Shown here: in pieces, positions 37,325 to 46,835 of the stretch
Numbering within the stretch: position 1 is the first letter of the stretch
Layout: every line of letters starts with the position of its first letter
DNA from: Tritrichomonas musculus
Lineage: Eukaryota; Parabasalia; Tritrichomonadida; Tritrichomonadidae
DNA length: 64,000 nt
Assembly: GCA_039105265.1 (NCBI GenBank)
Contig: JAPFFF010000011.1
Coordinates: forward strand, 1,240,001 to 1,304,000
Direction: 5' to 3'
Notes under the pieces: generated by a model
Told to the model about the DNA's origin: nothing
The model's input: only the letters and a program-made list of their open reading frames with translations
Database searches by the model: none
Program-made: the position numbers and the translations under genes

Positions 37325-37759
37325 TTAATATATGTTATTTTGGGTAAAGATATGCTGAGTAGGTCCATATCGAATATCTTGTTTATTATATTCTCTTGCT
37401 CTACCTTGCATTGGTGGTTTCTCAGGCTTCTTAAGATATTTTGGTAAGAGAGGTACTGGTTTATCTTTTTCACCTATATGTCGATAAAAACCACCATCTG
37501 TAATACTAACAGGAGGTTCACGAACAGGTTTGGTTATATGTTCTCGAGTATCTGGAAATCTAACAGGGTCCTCATGTTCAATAATCTGGGTAGGTGGTCG
37601 ATTAATATATGGGTTGAAGGCTACAGAATAAGTATTAGTATTACTGAACACACCAAAATGTTGAAACTCTATGTTTTTATTTTTCATGGTAGCTTCATTA
37701 TACATCATACCTTCTCTTCCAACAATCTCAGCATGTGGGCTTCTATAATCATTCGACAT
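37325..37759 (-). CDS. Proline-rich uncharacterised protein
   Basis: This 144-aa protein is rich in Pro, Tyr and charged residues, with no long hydrophobic stretch. It has short motifs such as DPVRFPDTREHITKPVREPP and PLLPKYLKKPEKPPMQGRAREY. It begins after a TTTTATTTTATAGAAAATG box and sits just 3' of MCP on the same strand. It may be a cement or scaffold type protein, which is a guess from composition and place. Confidence 0.5.
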   Translation of the reverse strand: MSNDYRSPHAEIVGREGMMYNEATMKNKNIEFQHFGVFSNTNTYSVAFNPYINRPPTQIIEHEDPVRFPDTREHITKPVREPPVSITDGGFYRHIGEKDKPVPLLPKYLKKPEKPPMQGRAREYNKQDIRYGPTQHIFTQNNIY

Positions 37760-37786
37760 TTTCTATAAAATAAAATATACATCTTT

Positions 37787-39469
37787 TTACTCAGGGGTTG
37801 TTAAATCATAAGGACCAATACGTACTGATGGTGGCATACCATTAGGTCTAATTAAGATACTAATTGATATATCTGTTAATAAGCATAATAATGGAGGTGT
37901 ATCTACTTCCTGTCTAAATGGATTATCTGCCTTTTGACTACATATCAATTCGAAGTTAATAGGTGCAAGACTTGAAAGACCTTGTTGATATGTTCCATCT
38001 GTTTCAGTAGGAAGACCTATGAAGAATGAGGACCTATCATTTGGATAATAGCCTGTTGTATTTTCATTATACTGATTCTCATTAGCTAGACTTGCAATAA
38101 CCTCTTTATTAAATCCATTTTGCTCTCCATTCATGTTCATTGCATTCTGGCAATATTCGAGGAACTCTGGATACTTACCATTCGTACCAAATGCTTTAGC
38201 AGGAATATTATTGTAATTACCACAATTCATATGAAATGCTTCAAACATAGGATTCTTGAAGTATGTCTTATGTGTATGCTTGAGTGGGAATAAGCAAAAC
38301 ATACTATCTACAAAATTAGGTGTAATAGTAATAGTTGCTTTATCTTGTTCATTATTAAGAGGTCTTGTACAAGTGTAAAATGACATAATCTGTGTTGGGA
38401 ATGTAAGTGGATGTTGTGGGTTAGCATATCTTTGAACAAGTGCTGTATATACAGATTCATGAATACCAAAACAAGGTATAATACTCGCGCATTCTTCAAT
38501 GGAATAATCAACAACACTCCAAGTTCTCCAATCACTGTAAATAGTTCGGTCAACTCTTTCCTTAGTCTTGTTAGCTCCTGTAATTTCATATGCTCCTCCA
38601 TGATTTTCACCAACAGGTGGAAAATTGTCGGGGTGATTAATCTTATCCATTGCTATTTTTTCGGTACTTGTCCACATCCATATTGGTTCTCCAATAGGTC
38701 GAAATTCATTGGTAATTTCATCAACATTGAAGTCTTTCATTATATGTGGATTAGCAACCAAGCTCTTTTCAAAACCAACTGGACAATATACCATACCAGC
38801 TGTTGAAAAGTAAAGACGTAATTCGATTTTACCTGCAAATGCTGGCAAGTACTTGATATTAGCTAAAGGTAGGAATCGTCGCAAATCAATCTTTAATCTA
38901 ATTGTTTCAGTGACAGAAGTCACATCTTTGTTAAGATTTGCAACAAAACCACATCTCCTTCCATGAGTATCATTCCAAATATCCTTATGTCTTGCTTTAC
39001 TATATATATCAGCTCTTTTAGTAACTTCATTTGCACAACATGCAGTTAAAAAGGATTCTTCACATCCAAAGTTCTGGGTATAAAGCGTCATACCATTAGC
39101 TACAATTTCATACTTCTCAACTGCATCTCGAGCATCCTTAAAACCAAACCATACCTTACCAAAATTATAACCACTGACATTTTCTAAATCACTTAGAATT
39201 GGCTTGTCTATTTTTATTATCACTTTCATATCTGCTCGAATAAATCCATTATATATATCAGCAGTATTATGAGTATTAGGAGATATAATACATGTTGTAT
39301 ATGAACCACTCTTAATTGGTGGTGATGGTGAATACGAAGTTTGTGGATTTAATGAGTATGCCTTATTTGTATCACTAAGTGCTATGCAATTATCGACAAC
39401 ATCAAAATAAGATGCAATCTGAGTACAAACCTCTGCTGAGGTTCTCATATAGGATTCCTTATTAAGCAT
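37787..39469 (-). CDS. Major capsid protein (double jelly-roll type), element B
   Basis: This 560-aa protein shares with the other two capsid proteins a GKVWFGFKDARDAVEKYEIV-type strand near residue 110. It also shares a GCEESFLTACC turn, ending strands with a SISILIRPNG run and a Pro-rich tail. Polinton MCPs are 500-650 aa and form two stacked jelly rolls. The start at 39469 (MLNKESYMRTS) follows TTTTTTCCATCTAAAATG. It is the longest gene in a minus-strand run with pVI-like protein, ATPase and integrase. The similarity to elements A and C is low but collinear, so element B belongs to another sub-lineage. Confidence 0.7.
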   Translation of the reverse strand: MLNKESYMRTSAEVCTQIASYFDVVDNCIALSDTNKAYSLNPQTSYSPSPPIKSGSYTTCIISPNTHNTADIYNGFIRADMKVIIKIDKPILSDLENVSGYNFGKVWFGFKDARDAVEKYEIVANGMTLYTQNFGCEESFLTACCANEVTKRADIYSKARHKDIWNDTHGRRCGFVANLNKDVTSVTETIRLKIDLRRFLPLANIKYLPAFAGKIELRLYFSTAGMVYCPVGFEKSLVANPHIMKDFNVDEITNEFRPIGEPIWMWTSTEKIAMDKINHPDNFPPVGENHGGAYEITGANKTKERVDRTIYSDWRTWSVVDYSIEECASIIPCFGIHESVYTALVQRYANPQHPLTFPTQIMSFYTCTRPLNNEQDKATITITPNFVDSMFCLFPLKHTHKTYFKNPMFEAFHMNCGNYNNIPAKAFGTNGKYPEFLEYCQNAMNMNGEQNGFNKEVIASLANENQYNENTTGYYPNDRSSFFIGLPTETDGTYQQGLSSLAPINFELICSQKADNPFRQEVDTPPLLCLLTDISISILIRPNGMPPSVRIGPYDLTTPE

Positions 39470-39486
39470 TTTAGATGGAAAAAAAC

Positions 39487-39723
39487 TTACATCATATCTT
39501 CAAATATGCGATTTCTCCTACCAATAGGTCTCATAGGTATATATTGAGGTTGTTGTTCTTCTTCATATTGTTGTGGCGGTTCTTCAGGAACATACTGTTG
39601 TCTTGGTTTACTCATCCTTTTATCAACAACCTCCTTTATCATACGTCTCTGTTCTTTCTTCTCTCGACTTATCTTCATTTCTTCACCTAGTGATTTTAGC
39701 TGTTTTAGTATTTCCTCATTCAC
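39487..39723 (-). CDS. Small coiled, Gln/Pro-rich ORF
   Basis: The product has a basic coiled start (EEILKQLKSLGEEMKISREKKEQRR) and a tail rich in Gln, Pro and Glu (QQYVPEEPPQQYEEEQQPQY). The start codon is uncertain because no ATG or box marks it. It sits between MCP and the small 71-aa gene. A scaffold or core role is possible but unsupported. Confidence 0.35.
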   Translation of the reverse strand: MNEEILKQLKSLGEEMKISREKKEQRRMIKEVVDKRMSKPRQQYVPEEPPQQYEEEQQPQYIPMRPIGRRNRIFEDMM

Positions 39724-39822
39724 AGTAGGGTCATAAACTTGGCTTTGTTGAGTTTTTCGAGGTTTTGTAGGTTTTCGTGCAGCTTTCGAACTTATTGGCT
39801 TTCTTGGCTTTTCTTCAAGTTC

Positions 39823-40038
39823 CTAATTTTCTTCACTGTCTGAGTTTTCTTGAGTATCTTCGTTATTTTCACTTTCTGAGTTTTCTTGATATTCTCGAGT
39901 TATTGGAGTTTTTCGCTGTTTTACAATATACTTGTCTTTGGTTTTTGTAGGTAAAACTTCCCAATCTGGGTCATCCCTTCCATTCAACCATTTATGAATC
40001 ACTGCAAGTCTCTTAGAACCTGTTAGATGTTTTGACAT
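39823..40038 (-). CDS. 71-aa ORF with acidic tail
   Basis: MSKHLTGSKRLAVIHKWLNG begins a compact basic domain that includes DDPDWEVLPTKTKDKYIVKQ. It ends in a Ser/Glu/Asn tail. An AT-rich TTTTTTTGTTTATTTTAAATG box precedes the start. It resembles a small DNA-binding or core protein by composition only. Confidence 0.45.
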   Translation of the reverse strand: MSKHLTGSKRLAVIHKWLNGRDDPDWEVLPTKTKDKYIVKQRKTPITREYQENSESENNEDTQENSDSEEN

Positions 40039-40085
40039 TTAAAATAAACAAAAAAGTCCAAAAATTTAGTTTTTTTGAGTTTTCA

Positions 40086-40541
40086 TTAGATGTAGGTTCT
40101 CGCCCGATTGTTGGTAGTAAATTCACTCTCTTGTAATGATCTTGACGAAAATGCTGGCTTTTCAAGAGGTGCTCCAACTGATTCACCTTTTGCAGATTTA
40201 TTAATTGATGATAATGCAGTTTTCACTTTTCTATCTGGGACATATTTTAATGCTGTGTCAGCTATATTTGCTAATTTATTTCTTGTACTATCGCTCAAGA
40301 AGCTTTCACCAAGACCTCTCGCAACTGAACCAATAACACCAGCATGCTTGGTTAATCCACCTGCTGAAGCATCCAATATTTTACTTGCAAGACCTCCCGA
40401 AAAACTATCTGCTGCTCCCATTAATAACTTACCACCTAGTCCTACTCCTCCTTTTATTATCTCTTGCCATGGAGAAAATTGTTGCTTTTTGGAATAATTT
40501 GGCTTCCAATAATCTTCTACTGAATGACGTTCAATTCCCAT
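40086..40541 (-). CDS. pVI-like minor virion protein (element B)
   Basis: This 151-aa protein has a Gly/Ala-rich amphipathic centre (IIKGGVGLGGKLLMGAADSF; SKILDASAGGLTKHAGVIGSVA). A basic stretch and a Ser/Asn-rich tail ending NNRARTYI follow. The tail could serve as a protease-matured peptide, as in adenovirus pVI. It lies between MCP and ATPase, the place where such genes are found in Polintons. The assignment is by composition and context. Confidence 0.45.
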   Translation of the reverse strand: MGIERHSVEDYWKPNYSKKQQFSPWQEIIKGGVGLGGKLLMGAADSFSGGLASKILDASAGGLTKHAGVIGSVARGLGESFLSDSTRNKLANIADTALKYVPDRKVKTALSSINKSAKGESVGAPLEKPAFSSRSLQESEFTTNNRARTYI

Positions 40542-40558
40542 TTTTAAAAAATTAAAAA

Positions 40559-41425
40559 TTATTCGAAATAGTACTTATTAGCAGAAATATTCATTACGAA
40601 TTTTTCATGTGGTTCTTTATGTTGTAAGTATTCAGCTACTGTCTGCTTAGTATTTAATGAGTTATTAGTTTGTTGCAACAAGCTAGTAAAATCTTCCTCA
40701 CTATATCCTGTATAACATATGATATCTGTTGCTAACCTTTTAGCATTCATATGAACAAATCGAATAGTTTGGATAGCCATGATACATGTTAAATTATAGT
40801 GTCTTGTCTTGGTTAACAACTTGATAAATTCACTATTACCATTCTTTAATAAATCACTACCTGCACAATCATCTAGTATCAATAATGTGTTATATGGATA
40901 TGATGATGTTTCATATTTGACTAACTTATTGGCTATATATATAATTTTATCATTGAGCTCATTTAAATGATGCTTCTCAATGAGCCTCCTCATTTCGTCA
41001 TTGGTCTCTTTCATTCGAGATAATACATATTTGACAATGGCATAATACTTTATCTTTCTTCGAAGATGTCTTTTAAGATAACTCATTAATTCTCTTTCCT
41101 TTACATAATCGATTCTTGATTGTATCTGTTTATTAAGTGTTTCAGCTGTTTTATCCATTTTACCAGAGCTTGAGCAAAATATTATCTTTTGGTAGTATGG
41201 ATGTTTAAACAACCTCTCTGTTATCATAATATGTCTCCATATCCAAAAACTTTTACCAGCACCTGGTTTACCAATTAAAAAGTATATACCATTTGTGCTA
41301 AAAGGATAATCAGGTGATAATGGTTTAATCAAAGCACCATCTATCTCTTTCATGTTCTTCCGTAAGGTTTCTTTAATCAATGTTTCTACTTTATTTATTA
41401 GTTCTGCATTTGGGGGTTCATCCAT
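40559..41425 (-). CDS. Genome-packaging ATPase (FtsK/HerA, A32-like), element B
   Basis: This 288-aa protein has Walker A GKPGAGKS near residue 52 and Walker B LLILDDCAGS near residue 185. The following TKTRHYNLTCIMAIQTIRFV segment matches the sensor part of viral packaging ATPases. These ATPases drive genome entry into capsids. Compared with the element A enzyme it has a longer helical insert between the Walker motifs. The gene is 10 bases from the integrase on the same strand. Confidence 0.85.
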   Translation of the reverse strand: MDEPPNAELINKVETLIKETLRKNMKEIDGALIKPLSPDYPFSTNGIYFLIGKPGAGKSFWIWRHIMITERLFKHPYYQKIIFCSSSGKMDKTAETLNKQIQSRIDYVKERELMSYLKRHLRRKIKYYAIVKYVLSRMKETNDEMRRLIEKHHLNELNDKIIYIANKLVKYETSSYPYNTLLILDDCAGSDLLKNGNSEFIKLLTKTRHYNLTCIMAIQTIRFVHMNAKRLATDIICYTGYSEEDFTSLLQQTNNSLNTKQTVAEYLQHKEPHEKFVMNISANKYYFE

Positions 41426-41435
41426 TTACAAATTT

Positions 41436-42590
41436 TTAAATGTATTTCATAATTTTATCTGGTATTGGTTTGCCCTCAACCTTTTGACCTGCTTTAATTT
41501 GTCGTTCATAATTTTTCTTTTGTTCCAACCAATATTGTCTTTCTGCTGTACCAAGTACTAATGGATTACCTCTCCTTACATCTCTAATAGTTTGTCTAGC
41601 AAAGGCATCATCACCTTCGACTCCTTCCCATTTTAAATCATACTTACCAGTATCTTCATCAAAGTTATATATTCGTTCAATAATACCTTCTTTACCTTCA
41701 TTTAGTCTTTCAGTTACTTTAATCCTTTTGTCTCTTGTCCTTAACAACCTATATCCAGGGAATGAACTAGTTGAACCATCTTTGGACTTGACCACAAACT
41801 GGTTACCTTTTTGCGAGTCAACTATATAAGACTCATTAGACAAATTACTTCTTCTTTTACCAAATGGTTCTTTTTCGAGTACTAACCTGACCTTCTCACC
41901 TGGATTAAAATGGTATGGATTAATGCGTGCATTCTTTTGTATGTACTTTATTTCATCCTCTGGAGTAATATCATTAGGTGCTTTATTATCTAAAGATCTA
42001 TGAGGAGAGTTGTTATATATGTTTACCAAATCATACATCTCCTTTGGTTGAATAAACCTATTTTCACCAATAGCATCTCTTATAGTTCTCATAAACCTAT
42101 TAATAATGCCAAGTACATTATGGTTATTCTCAGTTGTTGTTCGGTATTTTATGTTCTTCTCTCTCATGAAGTCTAAGACTGTTGATGATAAATATGCTGC
42201 ATCCTCATCACTTGTTATCGAATATACATGAGGTACATCATTAACAAATTTATGAAGTGCTGTTAATACTTCTCTTGCTCCTTTACCATTCATAGGATAT
42301 GCATATGCTTTTCTGGTGTTGATATTGATGAACATTAGATAATTCAACCCACCTGCCTCTTTATTATTAATGAAGGTATCCATTTGATAACCATGAGGAT
42401 GTTTGGATACAATAGGTATATATTGTGCTTTAGGTACTCTCTTATCATGTACTACTCTTTCATCAAAGTATTTCTTTGCTTCTTCTTCATTTAGATTCTC
42501 TTGTTTTGCCATGCTAAGGTATTTGTCCAAGGTCTTCCATTTAGCTTTGTTGTATAATTTTTCATATGGGCTTGGTTCTTCTTTACTCAT
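41436..42590 (-). CDS. Integrase (rve family) with C-terminal SH3/chromo-like tail, element B
   Basis: This 384-aa protein contains the rve core: HGYQMDTFINN near residue 70, a YSITSDEDAAYLS block near 140, and the GIINRFMRTIRD helix near 185. A YNNSPHRSLDNKAPNDITPED segment follows. The C-terminal part (FNPGEKVRLVLEKEPFGKRR, SYIVDSQ) resembles the SH3-like domain of Polinton and retroviral integrases. A tail with FDEDTGKYDLKWEG is reminiscent of a chromo-type fold. It inserts element DNA into chromosomes. A partial relative lies at 44103-44441. Confidence 0.8.
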   Translation of the reverse strand: MSKEEPSPYEKLYNKAKWKTLDKYLSMAKQENLNEEEAKKYFDERVVHDKRVPKAQYIPIVSKHPHGYQMDTFINNKEAGGLNYLMFININTRKAYAYPMNGKGAREVLTALHKFVNDVPHVYSITSDEDAAYLSSTVLDFMREKNIKYRTTTENNHNVLGIINRFMRTIRDAIGENRFIQPKEMYDLVNIYNNSPHRSLDNKAPNDITPEDEIKYIQKNARINPYHFNPGEKVRLVLEKEPFGKRRSNLSNESYIVDSQKGNQFVVKSKDGSTSSFPGYRLLRTRDKRIKVTERLNEGKEGIIERIYNFDEDTGKYDLKWEGVEGDDAFARQTIRDVRRGNPLVLGTAERQYWLEQKKNYERQIKAGQKVEGKPIPDKIMKYI

Positions 42591-42596
42591 TTATTT

Positions 42597-43601
42597 TTAA
42601 ATAAACATCTTATCGTATTGAAGGAATTGCATTTCGATTACAAATGAATCTTTAGGAGGTAGTTTGGTTGGACAATTATAATGTGCATCACTATAGAAGT
42701 CTATCCAAAACCTTTGGTCCATTGAGTTTAACTTGAAGTACTTAATCTGACTATATTCAACATCACTATCTCCAATATAGTTATGTAATGCTTGTTCACC
42801 AATAGATGAATATATTTTACATGGATGTCTGTCCCATACATTATCAAATACCAACCTCTTACTTAAAGTTGAATACTTCTTAGGGTTATTTTGATAAGCT
42901 CCTGTGTCTATATTAAACACATCTGCAAAGTCCTCATTCCAATCACCAATTTGGAAAAAATTGATAAATTGGTTTGAATCTTCCTCTATATTATCATTAT
43001 TTTTGGTATATATAATTTCATGAAAACCATCTTTATCATAATATCCATCTGTTTGTATATCTCGATATGCAATTAATGAATCATTTTGGGAAAATGCATT
43101 TCCATATTGTCCATGCATAGCTATCCAAGATTTCATCGCGGTGTTGACAGCATCAAAGAACCCTCTTAAGTCCCCTTCCTCTGACACCCAATCAATAACA
43201 TCAAAATTTGCTATCCATTTCCAAGTAGGCTCATTTGCATTTTCTACTTTGAGTTCGTCCTGGTAGAATTTATCAAGTAGTTCTTGAGTTAAAATAGGGT
43301 CGTTTATATTTCCTCCATGTAAAACAAAGTAGGATTTTTGTACTTTAAATATAGTCACATTAAATTCTAATTTGCGTCTTCTCTTAATGATATGTGCTGA
43401 ACGAACGCCAACAATAGATTCCCCTTTGTTTGCAGTTGACCATTCTGGTGGGAAATTAAACCAATACCTATTAAACTTAGCTTTATCATGTTGAGCATCC
43501 TCAAGGAAGTAGGCTGTTTCGATTGGAAGAGGTGTATTACCATCATTAACTATATTATCTCGATTTGGATATAAAGTGTTAACACTTGGTGGTAATTCCA
43601 T
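42597..43601 (-). CDS. Beta-rich virion protein, jelly-roll-like (penton candidate 2)
   Basis: This 334-aa protein has a relative at 44456-45786. Shared blocks are YFLEDAQHDKAKFNRYWFNFP, GESIVGVRSAHII, DVRTDG-type and YDKDGFHEI strands, and a YFKLNSMDQRFWIDFYSD strand near the end. The ending PKDSFVIEMQFLQY is a typical last strand of a beta sandwich. The product at 56699-57031 in element C has a similar opening. A capsid vertex or spike-base role is plausible but not proven. Confidence 0.45.
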   Translation of the reverse strand: MELPPSVNTLYPNRDNIVNDGNTPLPIETAYFLEDAQHDKAKFNRYWFNFPPEWSTANKGESIVGVRSAHIIKRRRKLEFNVTIFKVQKSYFVLHGGNINDPILTQELLDKFYQDELKVENANEPTWKWIANFDVIDWVSEEGDLRGFFDAVNTAMKSWIAMHGQYGNAFSQNDSLIAYRDIQTDGYYDKDGFHEIIYTKNNDNIEEDSNQFINFFQIGDWNEDFADVFNIDTGAYQNNPKKYSTLSKRLVFDNVWDRHPCKIYSSIGEQALHNYIGDSDVEYSQIKYFKLNSMDQRFWIDFYSDAHYNCPTKLPPKDSFVIEMQFLQYDKMFI

Positions 43602-43622
43602 TTCGAGTTGAATAAAAAGTCT

Positions 43623-44021
43623 TTATTTATATACAACACCTGTTTCTAATTCATTGTTTTGAAGTTCTCGAAGTATTCTCTTTCTAATATCTGGTATATT
43701 GCGTTGTTTAAACTTACCATTTCCTTCATGCAAAAAGGTACGACAAGATTCCATTAGAAACACTCCACAATCCTTGTTATTCTTTTGACTAGGTACATCA
43801 TAATATTTTGCTTTTAACTTACCTGTTGCTGAAATATTGATCCACTTATTAAGTGTCTTTACCTCTGGCGCCATTGACTTATTCTCAGAGTCATAGCATT
43901 CGATTATTTTCTTTGGATATCGAACAATACATAAAACCCAATGTTCTCCATCTGAACAAATGGGGACAAATACTTTATCGAACTTTGAAAATGACTGTTT
44001 ACCTGAGATAGGACTTTTCAT
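43623..44021 (-). CDS. Adenain/Ulp1-like cysteine protease
   Basis: This 132-aa product shows the C5/C48 cysteine-protease pattern: HWVLCIV near residue 27, an ECYDSEN acidic motif near 41, and a PSQKNNKDCGVFLM block holding the Gln and catalytic Cys near 80. Polinton proteases of this family mature virion proteins such as pVI and MCP. It lies between the two jelly-roll-like genes. No protease was recognised in elements A or C in the visible window. The family usually has a longer N-terminal part, so the true extent is uncertain. Confidence 0.7.
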   Translation of the reverse strand: MKSPISGKQSFSKFDKVFVPICSDGEHWVLCIVRYPKKIIECYDSENKSMAPEVKTLNKWINISATGKLKAKYYDVPSQKNNKDCGVFLMESCRTFLHEGNGKFKQRNIPDIRKRILRELQNNELETGVVYK

Positions 44022-44102
44022 CAGTTCATGTATTTTTTCTTATCATTAGTCTCATATGCTATAGAAAGGAGGGTCTAAAATGCAGTAGGTACAACCAATA
44101 TT

Positions 44103-44441
44103 TTAAAAAAATTTGTTAAGTGCTTTGGCTACTTCTTTTGCACCCTTCCCCTTCATTGGATAACAGTATGCTTTTCTCGTGTTAATATTAATTAACATCA
44201 AATAATTTAATCCATCCTTGGTTTTGTCATTTATGAATGTGTCCATTTGGTGTCCACCTGAAAGCTTCGAATAGATGTTCATGAATTTTGCCTTTGGTAC
44301 TTTAACATCATGAACCACTTTCTTTAAATAATTTAATGCTGCCTCTTCTGTGAATCCATAGCGTTTTGAAAGAGGGACAAATTTAGATGGTGTCTTCCAC
44401 GGAAATTTCTTAAATAACTCATCTATTGTCTTGTAAGTCAT
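44103..44441 (-). pseudogene. Integrase fragment (duplicate)
   Basis: The 112-aa stretch is closely related to the N-terminal part of the 41436-42590 integrase. Both have GGHQMDTFIN/GYQMDTFIN, LNYLMxININTRKAYxYPM and a GKGAKEV segment. Only part of the gene is present. Together with the next gene it forms a second copy of the integrase/jelly-roll pair, which points to a segmental duplication in element B. Confidence 0.65.
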
Positions 44442-44455
44442 TTAAATTCATTTAA

Positions 44456-45786
44456 ATGTAAAGCATCTTCTTGTATGGTAAGAATTGCATTTCGATTTTA
44501 AATGATTCATTATTTGGCACTATGACTGGAATGTTATTATGTCGGCCTGAATAGAATTCTATTCAAAATCTTTGGTCTGTTGAGTTCAGCTTAAAGTATT
44601 TGATAGGGTTGAAATATATCTGACTATTACCTAAATAATATTTATTTGATTGTTCTGCCATTGATGAATATACTGCACAAGAATGTCTATCCCATGCATT
44701 TTTGAATCTTAGCTCTCTCATCCACTTGCCTTCATACCTAATGATATTCCCATCTTTATCTATGACTGGTTTGCTTAAATCCATGAAATCCTCTGGATGG
44801 TTATTAAATGATTCATAACCAATATTATAAACATCATCAAAATCAAATCGTCGATATGGAGATTTATTATTTGGTGGTCTAACTCTAAAGCTAATTGATA
44901 GGTCCACATAATAGTTTTTATATTTACTATCTTTGACTTGTTCACCATTAGTTGGTGAATAAAAGATTTCATAGAACATATTATTTTCATAATCATAAAA
45001 GCCATCTGTTCGGACATCCCTTCGTCTTAAGCCAGTTTTTTCTTCATGGAATGTGGGCTTCAATTCATTTAATTTGATTTCTTCTCTAATTTTTTCCATT
45101 TCTTTTTGAACATTATATCTAGTGGCTATATTTATTTTATCTTCATCATTCTTTTTATCTAATTCTTTTTGTAGCTCAGCTTTAACTGTGTCATCTTTCT
45201 CATTAAATATTTTATTTGTGAGGTCTTCTATTTCTTTTTGCAAATTTTGATATTCTGTAAATAAATTAGAATATTTGGTGCTTAATTTTAGTTCTTGGTT
45301 ATCTAAATTGAAATTGTGGTCTTTATTGATTTTATCTGCTTCAATATTAAACTCAACAAATTTGGCTTCAATAGCAGATTGTATATCATTCCACACCTCA
45401 CTAAAATCATTTTCACGATTCAACCACGAGTTTATACTGATAAATACTTCACTCTTATGGTCATCTTCAAGATACTTCCATAATTGTTCATATGAAAATA
45501 GGGGATTATCATGCTTGAGTTTATCATATTCGTCTCGTCTATATTTTCTTACTCCAAGAGTAAATTCTATCTTTCTACTTCTGGCTAACATAAAAATATT
45601 TCTCACCCCAATAATTGATTCCCCTCTATTTGATGTACACCATTCTTGCGGGAAATTAAAGTAATATCTGTTTGGTTTGCTAGGGTCTTGTTCTCCATCT
45701 TCAAGAAAGTAAGCATATTCAATAGCAATCGGTGTTTGCTCTTCAGCTGGATTTAGCGTCGGGTACATTTCAATCGTGGAAAACAT
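44456..45786 (-). pseudogene. Jelly-roll-like virion protein, second copy, looks broken
   Basis: Related to 42597-43601: it shares IAIEYAYFLEDGEQD, NRYYFNFPQEW, GESIIGVRN and YFKLNSTDQRF. It differs by a long charged coiled insert in the middle (ENQELKLS-like, then EIEDLTNKIFNEKDD and KKNDEDKIN). The start is taken at 45786 (MFSTIEMYPTL), matching the relative. The copy looks slightly broken. The coiled insert could form a stalk. Confidence 0.5.
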
Positions 45787-45830
45787 TTTTTTGTAGTCAT
45801 TAATGACAAATGGCAGCGTTAGCTGACCCA

Positions 45831-45884
45831 AGCTTTGCTTGTGGAGGGATTTTTTACACGGGACGTTAAAGCTTTGCTTGTGGA
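45831..45884. repeat. Direct repeat AGCTTTGCTTGTGGA
   Basis: The 15-mer occurs at 45831-45845 and 45870-45884, 39 bases apart, in the end region of element B. Confidence 0.6.
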
Positions 45885-45900
45885 CGCCATTTTATATACT

Positions 45901-45964
45901 ACTTTTTGAATGCTAAACTTTTTGAACAGGAAACTTTTTGAATTATTAACTTTTTGAATGGGGT
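45901..45964. repeat. 16-bp tandem array (ACTTTTTGAA core, four copies)
   Basis: ACTTTTTGAA starts at 45901, 45917, 45933 and 45949, exactly 16 bases apart. The six bases after each core vary. Iterons of this kind next to an element end could be protein-binding sites for replication or integration; that role is inference. Confidence 0.75.
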
Positions 45965-45984
45965 CCAGGAGCGGGAGCCCTTGG

Positions 45985-46048
45985 AGTAGTCTCGAGCGTA
46001 GCGAAGAGGGTAGGCTGTGTAATTAGACACGGCCTACCGTATACTACT
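45985..46048. repeat. Large hairpin with AGTAGT...ACTACT ends (candidate right end of element B)
   Basis: AGTAGT at 45985-45990 and ACTACT at 46043-46048 bracket a strong stem: GGTAGGCTGTGT (46009-46020) against ACACGGCCTACC (46027-46038), with one mismatch. The 3' GTATACTACT is shared with 35637-35646. It fits an element terminus reading AGTAGTATACGG on the minus strand. Confidence 0.55.
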
Positions 46049-46562
46049 TATTCTCCTACTAGTTTAAATGATTCTATATATATATATATTGAATATTTAA
46101 GTTTAATATTCATCTTCTATCTTATTAATATCATATGTAAATGCTTTAGCTTTACGTTCTATTTTTTGTTCATCATACTTATTCTTATATTCTAAATATT
46201 TACTATTATCACCTTATAACTTATTAATATTTTTTGTTATTTGTTTTTTATAAAAATCTTTATTGTCTTTAATTTCTTCTGGTGTTGCATTTATTATCTG
46301 TTCTTGAATAAGTTCTTGTATATTTTCATCATTAGGATTTTCAAGACAAAAGATTTGTTTAAAAATTAATAAGAATAATCGACTTAAAATATTAGCAAAT
46401 CCTTTATGCTGAAGATTATTCTTTTCAAGTTGTTCTACTAAAATTTCTCCTGTTTTTGTATCAACAATATCATCAATATAAGCTTTTCTTAATTTTGCTA
46501 TTTTTGGTCCTACTCTTTCATTATAATCAGCTTTATGTTCACGTTTATAGTTTTACCACGCT
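46049..46562. other. Remnant between elements B and D with coding-like stretch
   Basis: About 510 bases separate two candidate element ends. On the minus strand, roughly 46.2-46.55 kb, a frame without a start reads like protein (KREHKADYNERVGPKIAKLRK; NNLQHKGFANILSRLF). It stops abruptly at the left end of element D, as if cut by that insertion. It could belong to the host or to an older element. No promoter or domain is recognised. Confidence 0.4.
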
Positions 46563-46835
46563 AGTAGTAATGGTCTGTGCGGGATGACCATCTAATAATT
46601 TTACTCGTACCTTGCCCAGCATACCTTGCAAGCCAACAAGCTCAGGTATAAAAAATCAGGTATGTGTACTTGTTATTGTTTTTACCCGTGTTTTCATTAC
46701 TAACCTATACATTTGAATAATTTTCTGGAACCCTTTATCAACTCATTATGTTTTGATAGGATAACTAAGTTTTTACAATTTTTCAAAAATAATATTTTTT
46801 TAAAAAATTTTTATTTTTTATTTTCACTACATATA

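Larger units (their letters stand above)
27981..46048. mobile_element. Element B, Polinton-type, old and partly broken
   Basis: This segment includes a PolB 3' fragment, jelly-roll-like protein, giant fibre, MCP, pVI-like protein, ATPase, integrase, adenain-like protease and a second partial integrase/jelly-roll pair. Most long genes look intact, but there are a few breaks and the PolB is only a piece. The right end is placed at the ACTACT end of the hairpin near 46048. The left end is the mirror junction, so that side is truncated. A similar ACTACT-bearing hairpin at 35.6 kb could mean that two elements are joined within this span. Confidence 0.55.

Noticed and set aside
38308-38806. Frames inside and opposite the element B capsid gene
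   Set aside because: They are shadows of the long capsid frame, without start box or homologue.
45890-45900. Second ACTACT near the 16-bp array as an element end
   Set aside because: It has no adjacent hairpin. The copy at 46043-46048 has a strong stem and matches 35637 better.
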